Assembly: GCA_030533445.1 (NCBI GenBank)
Contig: CM060065.1
Span: forward strand, 23,481,474 to 23,545,473
DNA: 64,000 nt
Reading direction: 5' to 3'
DNA from: Cyprinodon diabolis
Lineage: Eukaryota > Chordata > Actinopteri > Cyprinodontiformes > Cyprinodontidae
Positions 1-12,161 of the stretch are shown here, one piece after another. The position numbers and the translations under genes are program-made. Each line of letters starts with the position of its first letter. The first letter of the stretch is position 1. The notes below the pieces were generated by a model that saw only the letters and a program-made list of their open reading frames with translations, was not told where the DNA came from and made no database searches.

Positions 1-194
1 TCCCCAGTTATTAATTTCACCAGATCTGAATGCCCTGTTAAAAAACTTCATATGGCGTTCCCCCCTGATTTCATTTACGTTGAGTTGCAATAAATGCTAA
101 ACTCTCTGCAGGTTCTTGTCTTTGTCATCCACTCTATTCAGCTGGCTTTGGAAACACACGGCGAGAAGGTGGGGGCCGGGTTGTGAGGGTTACG

Positions 195-349
195 GGGGCG
201 AGAAACGCAAAAGTAACGCAATAGTTACTTTTACTAGTAACTAGTTACTTTTATTGTGGAGTAACTCAGTTAGTTACTCAGTTACTTTTTGAGAGAAGTA
301 ACTAGTAACTATAACTAATTACTTTTTCAAAGTAACGTGCCCAACACTG
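195..349. mobile_element. hAT-like element terminus (fragment)
   Basis: The stretch is built from alternating AGTAACTAGTTACTTTT-like units and ends in GTGCCCAACACTG at 349. A CAGTGTTGGGC terminus next to GTTACT/AGTAAC repeats is a form I know from common fish hAT-type non-autonomous elements. Only this end is clear. The left boundary is a guess, and no matching opposite terminus or target duplication was found. It abuts LINE coding sequence at 350. Confidence 0.5.
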
Positions 350-568
350 AGGATAACCTGCCTCTCCACAATGTTGAAGCTCATGTCATGCATCATAAGA
401 GCCTTCATTGCAAACGCAATGAGGCTGTGGATAACCACCCTTGAGGCATATGGTAAGAAACTTGCACAGATCTCTATCAAATGTGGCATATACCAAAGAG
501 ATGTTCTGTCCCCGCTGCTGTCCTGTATAGGTCTGAACCCTCTCGGCCAAATAATCAAGACTGGTTAT
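350..568 (+). pseudogene. Non-LTR retrotransposon reverse transcriptase, 5' piece
   Basis: In the frame starting at 371 the translation contains IKCGIYQRDVLSPLL followed by CIGLNPLGQIIKTGY. This is the conserved reverse transcriptase block before the YMDD catalytic site (GxxQGDxLSPLLFxxxLNPL type) in R2/NeSL-like LINEs that are abundant in fish. The expected QGD reads QRD. There is no start codon context or upstream ORF, so this is an internal fragment. The frame stops being LINE-like at 569, where an inverted-repeat element is inserted. The LINE sequence resumes in register at 1206. Confidence 0.75.
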
Positions 569-1205
569 TACCCCATTTACACTACCCTTGAAAAACCATG
601 CCGAGACCAGTCCGAGCTCAGTAACTGAGATAAGTTTTCGTGTGTAAATGGAAAGCAAATTGAACTGAACTGAGCTAGACACAACCGGACTGCGCTAACT
701 GCAGACCAGTTCCAGAGGTGGGCTCGGCTCGGTTTTTCCCTGGCTCGGTTCTCTGATAACAAAAGCGCATGAGCAGAACGCGTCATCTCCGTCTGGCTGT
801 ACATCCCGATTCACACTCCATTCCACTAATTGGCGGTAATGCCCCTCCGGAAGTTGCTTGCCAACCAACACAAAACAGAAGAAGAAGAAAAACTATAAAC
901 AACAATCGTAATCTTCTCCACGCAGCAGTTTGATTTGCTTGATTCCCTCCTTCTTCGTCTTCTTCTTCTTGTGTTTTATAGCGGTTGGCAAATAACTTTT
1001 GGTGCATTACTGCCACCAACTGCTTGATTCCTCCTTTAATACTGGCAGTAATACCGCAGATCGTCACTAGGAGACGAGGAGTTGAGGAACCGAGATAACG
1101 TGATGTGTAAACAGTCGTCAGAACCAAGCTCGGCCTGGTTAACTGATCCGAGCTCGGACCGGTCTCGGCATGGATCAGTTTTTCAAGGGTAGTGCAAATG
1201 GGGTA
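569..1205. mobile_element. 637-bp inverted-repeat DNA element inserted in LINE
   Basis: The left end reads TACCCCATTTACAC and the right end is its inverted match (TACCCCATTTGCAC). The first 27 bp match with one difference, followed by a second block around CATGCCGAGACC shared by both ends after a short indel. TAT flanks both sides (566-568 and 1206-1208). Removing the element and one TAT restores the LINE reading GGTTATGGATAC, which gives the target duplication directly. The interior holds GAAGAAGAAG/CTTCTTCTTC stretches and no transposase, so it is non-autonomous. A 3-bp duplication fits Harbinger- or Zator-like families, but the family is not proven. Confidence 0.75.
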
Positions 1206-1611
1206 TATGGATACTGACTAAGCAATGGGGCCACCATCAGTCACCTCCTCAAATGGATGACATCAAGCTGTATGCTAAGAACGAGGGACACATCGACTCA
1301 CTGATCCATACCACCCAGTTCTACAGCACAGATATCTTGATATCTTCGGACTAGAGAAGTGTGGTCGGATGGTGACTAGGAGAGGGGAGGTAATCCACAC
1401 AGAGGGGTCTCATTACCAGAAGAAACAATAGCAGACATTGAGGACATTTACAAGTACCTTGGAATCCCACAAGCATGGAAGAGGTGACAAGGAAAGTGCC
1501 TAAAGCCAAATACCTCCAACGAGTATGGCAGGTCCTACTGTATGAAGCCAGCTCAATGGCAATAACAAGTCTCAGGCAATAAATAGCTGCACTCTACCAG
1601 TAATCAGACAA
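1206..1611 (+). pseudogene. Non-LTR retrotransposon reverse transcriptase, 3' piece
   Basis: This is the continuation of the LINE at 350-568. Across frames it reads NGATISHLL, then MDDIKLYAKNE, HIDSLIHTT, FGLEKCGRMVTRRG, ADIEDIYKYLGIPQA and AKYLQRV. These are the catalytic (Y)MDD block and the thumb region of an R2/NeSL-like reverse transcriptase. It is broken by a one-base shift just before the MDD codons, by in-frame stops and by several indels, so no product is possible. After about 1611 the sequence becomes a TTAGA-rich low-complexity tail. Confidence 0.7.
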
Positions 1612-4600
1612 CCTGCAGTAGATTAGATTAATACATTAGATTAGATAATAGATTAGATAGACTAATCTCACGGTAATCTTGGAATTAGATCAAAATGGCT
1701 CATTTGAATTCTGCCAAAGGGCTTCATGAATCAGAATTACTTTATTAATCCCTTGCGGGAAATCTTTTTCTGCCGTGCAACCATTTAGAAAATGTGCACA
1801 GGTTGTGAAAAGACTATTTTTACTTTGATAGAGTACCACCAAGTATTTAAATCTACCTTCACCTGTGCATATTACAAAGCAATGGCTGAAACCTTATCAC
1901 ACCAAACCAGCCATTAGAACTGGTCATCACCAAAAGGTATCGGCATATGAGTATGAGATACTTTGTATTTGAACTACAGAAAACATCTGCTAATACTTAT
2001 ATGCTTTAAATCATTCACCAATGATCTTAAGGTTTACACAGTAAAAGTGTGCACTTAATAACAGGGGCTAAATGTAAAATTAGGGGATTGAATGAAAAAC
2101 GTGCACATTAAAGTACCCATGGTGGATGTAATTGGTATATATATTGTATTGTTGTGCATTGTACAGCTAATTAAGATGTGAAAAAGATAACAAAGGGGGC
2201 CTTACAGCAGCAAGTGTCATCCTTAAAAGTAATGATTTGCTAATCACTTGACATTTTATTTAAATAAAATGTTTGTTAATAAATTCTGCTTTGCTTTAAC
2301 AAACACCTGGCAGGTTGAGAGGTCTCAAAACATGTGGATGTTGAAAGGGCGGTGTGTGCCTGTGTGTTAGAAAGCCAGAGGTCATTCTGAGAGTTGTACA
2401 ACCTCTATGGACCAACCTCCCCTGCCAGATGAGGATAATTATCTTCTTAATAATAATGATGTTGCTGTACAACATACATCCGTCTTGATGGAAGGTGTTT
2501 AACATTTCACATTCGATTCACTAAAAAAATTTTTCAGCTTGTTTATTTTGGATTTTTTAAACAAAGAAAACTCCAACAAAGCAAGCAGGTCTTTTTAATT
2601 TTGAGATACAACTCTTTGCACATTAGGCTGTTTTGTCTGGGCGTTGTTTTGGCCTGATTTTAAATAGCATGAAGAAAAATTAACTTTGTGGTCTTTGTGT
2701 AAGGCAGTCTGTAATGTTTATCACCGTATATTCTCATTTAAAATTGCCTGGGCCTCTATATGAGTTTCAGTCTGTGTGAATCTCAAATAAGCAGTTTGAG
2801 GATTAATCAGTGGCTTGGTTATCTTGCTGTTTGCAACTGGCTTCTTTGAATGAACTGTCATTGCTGAACAAAGATGTGCATGTGTGAACTGCATAAAATA
2901 ATTAATACAGCCATGCTGTTGTATAGCGGCAGGGCTGCTATTTCACAACCCTGATGACTAAACACCAGAGAGATAGGGGAGCCGATAGGAGCACTTGGAA
3001 CAATATTTTACTCATTTGGATCTGCTCAACGCTTCAGTCGTTGCATCCAGTGAATCTGTCAGGCAGGACCATTTCCCCAAGAACAGCTGCTATTTATCTG
3101 ATTTTCCCATTAAACTTGACTCATGACTTTATTGTACAGGCTTTGGCAGAGGTGCTGCATGCCTCTGTATGTCTCTGTAAAACAGCTGAGGGTTGGCTGC
3201 TCTGATGGTTCTTCATGTCTGAACATGTAACAACTCCTCTTTATTTTACTAATGCTCAGTTTTATGTTAAAAAAGATTATGTGTGAACAATATTTATCAC
3301 ATCTCTCCCTGTACTTGTTAAACAGTCTCATCTAGAGGGTTTATGTTTTCTCCTCTTGCTCTTTAATTTAAAGCCTATCTGAAAGAATACATGTTTAAAC
3401 TGATCTCAAGTCTGATTAAACTTGTGTACACCAGTATGTAAGACACCCCTAGTAATGTTTTAATCCTTAGAGGTGAAGGACTTAGGAAATCTTGCTAATT
3501 TCACAGATGGTTTAAAATAGATTAGTGTGGAGAAGCAGCTCACAGAGAAAAGCTGACCCACCAGGCTCCCTGTTCAGCTGCCAAAATGCTGCGCCTGATG
3601 CTTAGAAGTGCCTTCCAAAAGTCCTGCAAGGTTAAAGTCAAACTTAGGTATCTCGAAGTACCTTCCTTTTTTAACCTTTTTTATTGTGTATTTAAAGAGC
3701 ATTTCAATAAATGTGTCTGCTGCATACGTATTTTGTTTTTAAATGTCTTTTAAAAAGGAAACACTTTGAGTGTTACATTTTTCTGTTAATGTTTATTTTA
3801 TCTGTCATTGGGAACTATGGGAAATATTTAATTTCTTCTAGTTCCTGAAACAAATCCCAGGAGAACAAAGATTTTCTCTTGGAACTAAATGAACTGTTTT
3901 GGCCAAAGCGACCCATTCTTCCTTGATTCTTTGAGTGTGCTCTGTTTTGATTTTTAGTACAATGAATCCAAAAGCCATTTTTGTACAGAAATAAAGGAGT
4001 GAATTGGACTCTGCATGGTGTTTTGGACAGGCCAAGCCTGCTGTTAGACTTGGTCTATGTCCGAGTAAGCATGACACAACTCTGGCCTTCTTGAAAGGAC
4101 CCAGCTTGGAGTTAATGCGAAAAGACAATTGCCTAGGGTGAAAAACTCAACATGGTTTTGTTCTACTTGTCATTCTTTGGGACATAGTTGGGAGCAAAGC
4201 CTAGGAACCATTTCAATGTTATTTGTGCTTTTTGACCCATATTCAGCAATGCTCTCACAAAGCCCTTGTGAGAGGGTTCAAACAATGGGGAGGCCCTCTT
4301 AGAAGAGGGACAGGCCTCAACATCAGCCAAGCCATCTTGGACCTGCTTCACTGAAATTGTTTGTGACCAAAAAGGCTGACATCACTGAATAGCCATTGGT
4401 TCAACTTACTGCAGAACAAAAATAAGAATAGATTATCCAGGAGCTTCGGCGGTTGATACATAACTCACAAATCTGTCAAAGGTGAAATTTATAAGTTGTG
4501 AGACAACAAACAGTTAAAAAGTGATTAATATTTGTATAAACTTGCATTATTTTGTCAATAAGAGATATTAGGAATCTATGTAAAAACAATTAATTAAATG

Positions 4601-5010
4601 TTAAGTAAATAATGTATAATTCTTATATCAAGTATTTTTGGAATTTTACTTATTTCAGAAAACATATTTCTGCATATCTAACAGCATTTGATTATGTGAA
4701 AAAATAAAGGTGTATTTTTTTTCTCCGTTTTTACAGGAATTTCTTCTCAATAAAGGCTTCTTTTTGAAATATGTGTTATTCTCTGAAAGCCATCAGTGAA
4801 CTCAATCATGCATATGTGAATTACACACCTTTAAGAATATGTAAATGTTGCGAGAATGCCTCATTAATTAGTAATTTGTGCATTTTTCAACAGCCAGACA
4901 CTTGCCAGTGCAGTAGATGGTTTATCAGATACAAGTAAAAAAAACGAGATTTATCACCACATTTTCAGTTTTTTAGAGTCAACATCAGTGATTTTATGAC
5001 AATTGATTTT

Positions 5011-5013
<3 letters not shown>
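1612..5013. other. No gene recognised; AT-rich DNA
   Basis: 1620-1668 is a degenerate TTAGAT-rich tract. Around 1740-1770 lies TTTATTAATCCCTTG, a motif often seen at fish retroelement tails. The rest is AT-rich without long open frames, RNA genes or clear inverted repeats. The short open frames at 2954-3205 and 3838-4128 show no recognisable motif. Confidence 0.5.

Positions 5014-5093
<80 letters not shown>
5014..5093. repeat. (TA)n microsatellite, about 40 units
   Basis: An uninterrupted alternating AT run of 80 bp. It creates a spurious Tyr-Ile repeat in two frames. Confidence 0.98.
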
Positions 5094-5096
<3 letters not shown>

Positions 5097-8000
5097 TATA
5101 CCAGAAGTCAGAAGTCACACCTGTTGTTTAAAGCTCATGCCTTCAGTTTCTCCTTGGTCCTGTCATCATTATTTCCTCGTTTTCTCTGCTGACATCCAGA
5201 AACTCTGTTGTTCCTGGTTTGGATCATGTCATGAGTCACAACTGTTTATTTGTTGTTATCCATTACCTGGTTTCAGTTACTCCCTGCTTTATTTAAAGCC
5301 TGTGAATTTAGTTTCTGCTTCCTCTGGTTATTACCTGTCAATTACTTGTTTTTCCTCTGTTGACATCCTGAGGTTCTGTTTCTCCTGATTTCCTGGCCAT
5401 TTCTTCACCATCAATGGCCTCCTTATGTCCTGCTGCTGCTTTAGTCCATCACCGACTCAAAGACATCAGTTCTTTGATGTCTGGGCCACCTGTAGGATAA
5501 ATGCAAATAATCAAAGTATTTTGTATTCGGTAGTAAGGCGACTAATATATGCTGACAAAGAACAAAGATGCATTTAATGGACTGCTGGGTTCTCATGCCT
5601 GTATTATCACTTCCTTGCTAAACATGCTCATGTAAAGGGGATTGATTTATTTAAAGCACAAAAAAACAGACGTTTCAAATATTGGTCTTTGTCAAAATGC
5701 AAAGATACAGTAGCATTATTTATCAAAATAGTACAGTTTAATAAACCTCAACAGAATAAAAATTGACTTAGAGGACAACTTACCATGTTCTTTTCTAATT
5801 ACAGTACAGTACCTGGCTAATCAGATGTCTTATGCTGGATTCACACCGAAAACGAATGATGTAACTTGAGCAAGTGATTTATATGCGTCTCCATATAGAG
5901 GCCTGTTAAGAGGCAAAATTTGAAGCAACGCACAAGACGTGTTTCTGTATGTGAACAGAGCAACTTTTAATAGATGCAATATGAATTTCGATGGAGCAAA
6001 ATTAATGAACTTTGATGTGAATTTGCGGCAAATTCGACAGGAACTAGATTTCAATCAAAATGGAGGATAGGGATAAAATATGTTGACATAAGATAAAATA
6101 AGGGATTCTAGGTTTGTGGGTGGTTCTTAAAAGGTTGCTTTAATTTATTCTTTAGGACTCTTACATCATTGATCATTTATAGTCCTCCAATGAGCTGGTC
6201 CCGGCCACCCAACGCCTTTGCCAGGCTCAGGTGCTTTCTCTGTCAGGCTTCTTGCACTTCCCTCACACTATGATTCCTGAGCACTAGAGCTTGTCCCATT
6301 CTAGCAGCCTCTGCTGCTCTCTCAGTCTTTTGAGTTGGTCTGATCTCTCTCTACTCTCGGAACTCCACGGTGCCTCGTCACATTATCTTTGTTGTTTGAG
6401 TGCTCTTCCTCTGATTTAGGTAAACAGTTTTGGGTCCTACTCAGACAGACTGATTCAGCCATAGCTCCTGGACTCCCCCGAATTTGTGCTTCCCTGGATG
6501 ATCTTGTGGTCCCAGGGATGCCAATGCCAGCACCTTTATTTAGTTTCAATAATAAAAAGCACTGTGACTTCCTTGGTAAATTACAAGTTGTATGTTAAGC
6601 TGAAATAGGCAACACATACTTTTTCCTGCTATCTAGTGAAGCACTGTCACCAGTGAGTTCTGTGTACTTGTTAGCCATTTGATTTTGGTTTTGTAAAGAG
6701 AAATCCAAAATTGGAAAACATACCATTTATTTTTGAGATTTCAAATTGGAAAGAAAACAAAAAACAAACAAAAAACCTGACCCATTATTTGTTTTTCAAT
6801 TCCAAAAGGAAATGAAAAATGAAAATTAGAAAATTTATTTAGACGTAATTTCCCACTGATTAGTTCCCCCCTCCCCTTTGCACAATTATTTTTTGTCAGT
6901 AGCATCAGGAATTATTTTGTGATTTTACTTTTGTATTCATAGTTTTTATTACCAGTTTGGCAAATTCATTGTCAATACACAAATACGTTGTGATCACATA
7001 GAAAGTTATAGAGATCTGTTATAGAGATCTGCCTCAAGGTTCATGCGTAACTTCCTGGTCAACCGCTCTACTGTTTACAAGTCAGCAAGTGTGTGGGCAT
7101 CCTTGTCATTTATGCATTTTGGTTGTAGAGCGGGTCTACTGCCAAAAATGTCAAAAAAAAAAATTTGATTGACAGATGACTGTTGATATGTTATTGGCCG
7201 AATTTAGGTGTGGAAGCTGACATATAACTAACTGGCCTGCATAAAATAGCGAGAGAAAAAAACACATTTTAAAGACAGGATTTTTTTTTTAAATAGAAAA
7301 ATTTCCTACATTGTATGACTAGATTTAAGTATTTTATGCTTTGCGAAAACTGTTAAGACAACCACTGGTTAAGTGACTGTTATCACATAAATACAAGTCA
7401 TATCAATTGTTTAAGTACTCAATCCTTATAATGCAAAAAATGAATGTGATAGTAATGATAAATGATGATGATGATTGATTATTCTTATTTCAATTTTTCT
7501 AAGACAAAACAAACAGAAGAACTAAGATTATATATTTGCAGGGTAGTTTGCTTGTTACTGCATTTTAACCTTACAAGTTAAGTGTTATTGCATATATTTA
7601 TGCAAAGCAGTTCCACAGTCCTGAACCCTCCCCTCATTCACACATTAGCTGAAGAGATTGACATAGTAATAAACTGATGTTAATTAGATGCACTTTGATA
7701 TTCTCCATTCTGCTCCTCTTTATGCCCTAGTGGAGCTGGTGGCTTATTAAATCATTTGCTGCTCTTGGGTGATCTTCTTTTGAATCTTGGACTTACCCTC
7801 CGGGCACAATTTATTTTTATTTCACAAAAATTTTACCAGCAAATTTTACATTAGTTCAAGAGAATTATAAATCATTATTACAGAGACAGACACTTCAAAC
7901 ATTTTAAAAGCTTTCTGGTCAACGAGGCATCAAAGGGGATGTTCACACTGATGACTGTTATGCTTGCAAATATCTGTTCATTAGCATTCTGAGGCTGGAA

Positions 8001-8489
8001 TGTTTATGTTCTGTACGGTCTGTACGTACACCAAACTGTATCTGTGGAACATATGCATATCAGCTTTTGTTCTTGTCAAAGTCTCATTCTTTTAAGGAAT
8101 TGCAAGAGGTTTGTATGCTGTTTGTTTAATATTTCTAAAATGTATTTAAAGAAAATGCTAATTTTAAAGGTCTTAGCAACAACTTTTTAATCAAAACGAT
8201 ACACTTTTTTAACATATTACATCCACAGGGGTATAGAATGATAGCATTATTTTACTAAAAGAAATTGTATGTAGAGAATTGTTTTCATACATTTTGACAT
8301 GTTCAAAATATATCAGTCTTTACTGCTGGTAACAATACCAACGTCAACATGAACAGATGCTGCACCAATAGGAATAGTTGGTTGAAGTCATGCGAGACAG
8401 AGCTCAAGAGTTGCAAGATAGCTGTGATAGTGATGCATTTGAGAAATAGCTTTTTGTTAGCATTACATTTCTCAGATTCATGCCAACCG
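5094..8489. other. No gene; possible LTR remnants near 5120-5480 and 6190-6580
   Basis: 5120-5480 is pyrimidine-rich, with CTTTATTTAAAGCC resembling a TATA region. 6190-6580 has an AATAAT/AATAAA-like site near 6550 after CT-rich sequence, in the style of fish Gypsy LTRs. Neither shows convincing ends or a target duplication. 6700-8480 is AT-rich with nothing recognised. Confidence 0.3.
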
Positions 8490-8533
8490 CCCCCCCCCCC
8501 CCCCCCCCCCCCCAAAAAAAACAAAAAAAAAAA
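8490..8533. repeat. Poly-C (24) followed by A-rich tract
   Basis: An uninterrupted C run at 8490-8513, then an A run broken by single C. It is a simple repeat, and its exact length is likely polymorphic or affected by sequencing error. Confidence 0.95.
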
Positions 8534-9109
8534 AACAAGAAAGAAAACATATGATGGTACAAGTTTGTCAAGCTTTTTTTTTAACGTTTTTTAACGTTGC
8601 TGTCGACTCAAGAGGGCAAAGTAGATCAGAAGCCAAGCAAAGGTTGGCATATTCTTTATGGACACGTAAGTTAAATGTTTGCTAAAAATAACAAAAATTA
8701 GCAACTGCCACAGGCTAGCAAACAGTACAGAAAGGGACGGTGCAACTTACAAGCCAGAAAGAGTTAAACTTTTACCATAACTCTTAATAGTATAGTTTAA
8801 GATGAATGGGTTGTTTGATGAATATTACAATATTCAATATATTACAATAATATGGTTATTTCTGAGATAACACTGGGGACAAAATAGAACCTTTCTTGGT
8901 TACTTCCTTTGCAAAAATACCACACGAACTGTGGCAGTAGAGAACCTTTATCTGAAAGCTCTGAGCTCTAAATGAGCCTTCATCACCATTAATGTATTTT
9001 ATGAAATCTAGCTTTTTTCTGTATTATTATTGTGTTCAGAAAGGATCCACTGCTTTGTTACTTTATTTTGATAATTCTTTCAAATTTTGTTTCTTTCCAT
9101 ATTTTGTTT

Positions 9110-9113
<4 letters not shown>
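8534..9113. other. No feature recognised
   Basis: AT-rich sequence with no open frame longer than chance and no recognisable repeat ends. Confidence 0.5.

Positions 9114-9184
<71 letters not shown>
9114..9184. repeat. (TA)n(CA)n compound microsatellite
   Basis: A TA run to 9170 followed by seven AC units to 9184. Confidence 0.97.
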
Positions 9185-9439
9185 GCCATATTATAGTGTT
9201 TTAGCTAGTTTTTTACGAGTTTACAATTAAATCTACAAAGATGGTAAACTACAGAGTTGTGTTAGCGCCCAACTTTTAATTGTAGTGCTAAAAATTTAAT
9301 TAGAATATCCATTTGTCCTGTGAGGGGACAACAAAGAAATAAATGTTTATTAGTGAATGTCTTAAATGGTTTGAGTTAAAGGATTCCAAATATTTGGAAA
9401 TGGCAACAGTAGCATTTCTTGACCAAAGCTTTGTTTTGC

Positions 9440-9782
9440 CCCACCTCTGCTGCCTGCACTACTCAAGCCAACCTAATTTAACACACCTGCCCTCAATCTT
9501 CTCCTCCTGTGTATTTAAGCAGTCTGTTTCCTTCCTCCCATGCCAGTTCGTCTTTGTTTCTTCCAGCAAGTGTTTAAGCCCTTTTTCTTTCAAAACCCTC
9601 TAGCCTCTAGTGGATGTTTTTACCTTTTTTGCTCCGACTCTGCCTCTATGCTGTAATTTTGGTTACTCCTGCCCCTTGACTAATTCCCAGTGGTCTGACC
9701 TTGGACTGTTATTAAACCTCAGAATTTTGGGAACTCTGAGTTGTCATTTGAGTCCTGCTTGCCCAGTTTCCGGGCAAAACTG
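9440..9782 (+). mobile_element. Probable solo LTR remnant
   Basis: The sequence has the order of a compact fish Gypsy-type LTR: a pyrimidine-rich U3, GTATTTAAGC as a TATA-like site near 9512, a short CT-rich leader, then ATTAAACCTC near 9712 as a degenerate poly(A) signal. It ends CCGGGCAAAACTGCA. The TG start and target duplication could not be located, so the boundaries are approximate. The adjacent 9185-9439 holds nothing recognisable. Confidence 0.4.
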
Positions 9783-10909
9783 CAGATGGATTTCAACATA
9801 ACCTTAAAAGATAGATGGAAATAACAACTGCTATTTAAGGAATCTTGTAGATTTATCTACCAACTAAAATTGTGTCAAGATACACCTGGACATCGCTGTG
9901 ATTTTAGGTCTGTTTATGGATACACATACACATTTTTCCCAGTTCTATATAAAAGATAAATTAGCTGATATTGTTTGCTTCGGCTCTGGATTGATTTTAA
10001 TAGATTAAAGTTTAGCTTCCCTACACTGAAAAAAAGTAACTATTGTATTTTTTGTTTTCTTTACTTAATCATATTTAGTTACTTTAACACAATAGTTTGA
10101 TGATACAGGGTTGGACATTACAACATGATTTTAAAGTTACTAACTAAAATTAAGTAGATACCAAAAACTGATGCATTATTTTTTGGTTATTTAGATTTTT
10201 GGAGAATAAAATATATACAAAAGTATTCAAGGGGGAATAATATTTGAGATAATTACTCATATTAATAATAAATATGATCTAATATTTGGGATAATACTAA
10301 CATTTGATAAAGAGTATTAGACTATTTGTCATGATCGGCAGGCACCGTTGTGCAGTAACATAGTTTATCCTTTCAGTAGAGCAGAGATATTGACAAGTGA
10401 GCTCAGAGCCATCTGAGCGCACAGATGACATAGAGAGAGCAAGGAGCCAGCTCAGTGTACCACTGAGGCTGGGTATAAGCAACATGAAGCCTAGGGCGCA
10501 CGGAGACAGGGTTGTGTGCAAGCACAGCTAGCATAGATGTGCCCACTATACACACAAAGTGAGCAGGTCTGTGTGATATTTAAACACTGAGCAGTAGTCT
10601 CGCTGCCTGCTCTGACAGGTAACTGTGTGCAGAAGTTAGTGACACAAAAAATATTGCATTTACTTGAATGCAGTAATGGACCATTTAGTCCAACTCCACG
10701 CCACTTCACTGCGATGCAACGACCACAGCAACTTTTGCGAGTAACAGGGAAATCAGACCACAACAACTTCTACGGATTTTTAAAACGGTTAAAACTTAAT
10801 TTTTTACTTCCAGGTATCCAGGTATTTTCAGGAATTAAGTTCCACAATGGGTCAGTGCATTGAGTATTCAATGCACTCTTACACTTGTATAGTGGAACTT
10901 GTACAGTGA
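9783..10909. other. No gene recognised
   Basis: AT-rich to 10310, then mixed composition. The open frames at 10297-10766 show no known motif. 10024-10150 carries ACACTGAAAAAAAGTAAC-like sequence that could be a decayed small element, without proof. Confidence 0.4.
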
Positions 10910-10940
10910 TACACTATATTGCCAAAAGTATTTGCTCACC
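10910..10940 (+). repeat. Left terminal inverted repeat of Tc1-like element
   Basis: 31 bp starting TACACTATATTGCC and ending TTGCTCACC, the exact reverse complement of 12131-12161. It includes the TA target site. The similarity does not continue inward. Confidence 0.97.
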
Positions 10941-10991
10941 CATCCAAATTATTGGAATCAGGTGTTCCAATCACTTCCATGGCCACAGGTG

Positions 10992-10997
10992 TATAAA
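10992..10997 (+). promoter_or_regulatory. Possible TATA box of the transposase
   Basis: TATAAA inside GTGTATAAATTC, 49 bp before the chosen transposase ATG and inside the element. Inferred from motif and position only. Confidence 0.4.
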
Positions 10998-11045
10998 TTC
11001 AAGCACCTAGGCATGCAGACTGTTTTTACAAACATTTGTGAAAGA

Positions 11046-12077
11046 ATGGGTCGCTCTCAGGAGCTCAGTGAATTCCAGCGTGGAACTGTGATAGGATGCC
11101 ACCTGTGCAACAAATCCAGTCGTGAAATTTCCTCGCTCCTAAATATTCCACAGTCAACTGTCAGCTGTATTATAAGAAAATGGAAGTGTTTGGGAACGAC
11201 AGCAACTCAGCCACGAAGTGGTAGGCCACGTAAACTGACGGAGCGGGGTCAGCGGATGCTGAAGCGCATAGTGCGAAGAGGTCGCCAACTTTCTGCAGAG
11301 TCAATCACTACAGACCTCCAAACTTCATGTGGCCTTCAGATTAGCTCAAGAACAGTGCGCAGAGAGCTTCATGGAATGGGTTTCCATGGTCGAGCAGCTG
11401 CATCCAAGCCATACATAACCAAGTGCAATGCAAAGCGTCGGATGCGGTGGTGTAAAGCACGCCGCCACTGGACTCTAGAGCAGTGGAGACGCGTTCTCTG
11501 GAGTGACGAATCGCGCTTCTCCATCTGGCAATCTGATGGACGGGTCTGGGTTTGGCGGTTGCCAGGAGAACGGTACTTGTCTGACTGCATTGTGCCAAGT
11601 GTAAAGTTTGGTGGAGGGGGGATTATGGTGTGGGGTTGTTTTTCAGGAGCTGGGCTTGGCCCCTTAGTTCCAGTGAAAGGAACTCTGAATGCTTCAGCAT
11701 ACCAAGACATTTTGGACAATTCCATGCTCCCAACTTTGTGGGAACAGTTTGGAGCTGGCCCCTTCCTCTTCCAACATGACTGTGCACCAGTGCACAAAGC
11801 AAGGTCCATAAAGACATGGATGACAGAGTCTGGTGTGGATGAACTTGACTGGCCTGCACAGAGTCCTGACCTCAACCCGATAGAACACCTTTGGGATGAA
11901 TTAGAGCGGAGACTGAGAGCCAGGCCTTCTCGTCCAACATCAGTGTGCGACCTCACAAATGCGCTTCTGGAAGAATGGTCAAAAATTCCCATAAACACAC
12001 TCCTAAACCTTGTGGACAGCCTTCCCAGAAGAGTTGAAGCTGTTCTAGCTGCAAAGGGTGGACCGACGTCATATTGA
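11046..12077 (+). CDS. Tc1-like transposase, intact, 343 aa
   Basis: It would catalyse cut-and-paste transposition of the element at TA sites in the nucleus. The ATG at 11046 ([10 protein letters not shown]) was chosen because Tc1 transposases are about 340 residues and start this way. The frame is open further upstream to 10899, but that runs through the terminal repeat. Residues 1-50 form the first helix-turn-helix of the paired-like DNA-binding domain. A GRPR hook lies at 59-62, followed by the second helix-turn-helix and basic stretches ([14 protein letters not shown]). The catalytic triad is D154 (LWSDES), D245 (FQHDCAPVH) and E280 ([15 protein letters not shown]), with 34 residues between the second D and E: DD34E. 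The glycine-rich box [13 protein letters not shown] is at 189-201. There are no stops or frameshifts, and the TGA is at 12075. No AATAAA was seen inside the element downstream. Confidence 0.96.
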   Translation: MGRSQELSEFQRGTVIGCHLCNKSSREISSLLNIPQSTVSCIIRKWKCLGTTATQPRSGRPRKLTERGQRMLKRIVRRGRQLSAESITTDLQTSCGLQISSRTVRRELHGMGFHGRAAASKPYITKCNAKRRMRWCKARRHWTLEQWRRVLWSDESRFSIWQSDGRVWVWRLPGERYLSDCIVPSVKFGGGGIMVWGCFSGAGLGPLVPVKGTLNASAYQDILDNSMLPTLWEQFGAGPFLFQHDCAPVHKARSIKTWMTESGVDELDWPAQSPDLNPIEHLWDELERRLRARPSRPTSVCDLTNALLEEWSKIPINTLLNLVDSLPRRVEAVLAAKGGPTSY

Positions 12078-12130
12078 ACCCTATGGATTAGGAACGGGAT
12101 GTCACTTAAGCTCATATGTGAGTCAAGGCA

Positions 12131-12161
12131 GGTGAGCAAATACTTTTGGCAATATAGTGTA
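12131..12161 (-). repeat. Right terminal inverted repeat of Tc1-like element
   Basis: 31 bp, the perfect reverse complement of 10910-10940, ending at TA. Confidence 0.97.

Larger units (their letters stand above)
10910..12161 (+). mobile_element. Complete Tc1-like DNA transposon
   Basis: The element is bounded by perfect 31-bp inverted repeats that include the flanking TA target duplication (TA at 10910-10911 and 12160-12161). The ends start CACTATATTGCC, typical of teleost Tc1-like elements. Between the TAs it is 1248 bp and encodes one uninterrupted transposase on the plus strand (11046-12077). Length, terminal repeats, TA target and DD34E transposase all match the Tc1 group. Perfect terminal repeats and an intact frame suggest recent arrival compared with the decayed repeats around it. 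Whether it is active cannot be read from sequence. Confidence 0.97.

Noticed and set aside
4996..5388. 130-codon frame with a Tyr-Ile repeat
   Set aside because: It is created by the TA microsatellite; the remainder shows no domain.
11369..12139. 256-codon open frame on the minus strand
   Set aside because: It lies entirely antisense to the intact transposase and its right terminal region; it is a shadow of that gene.
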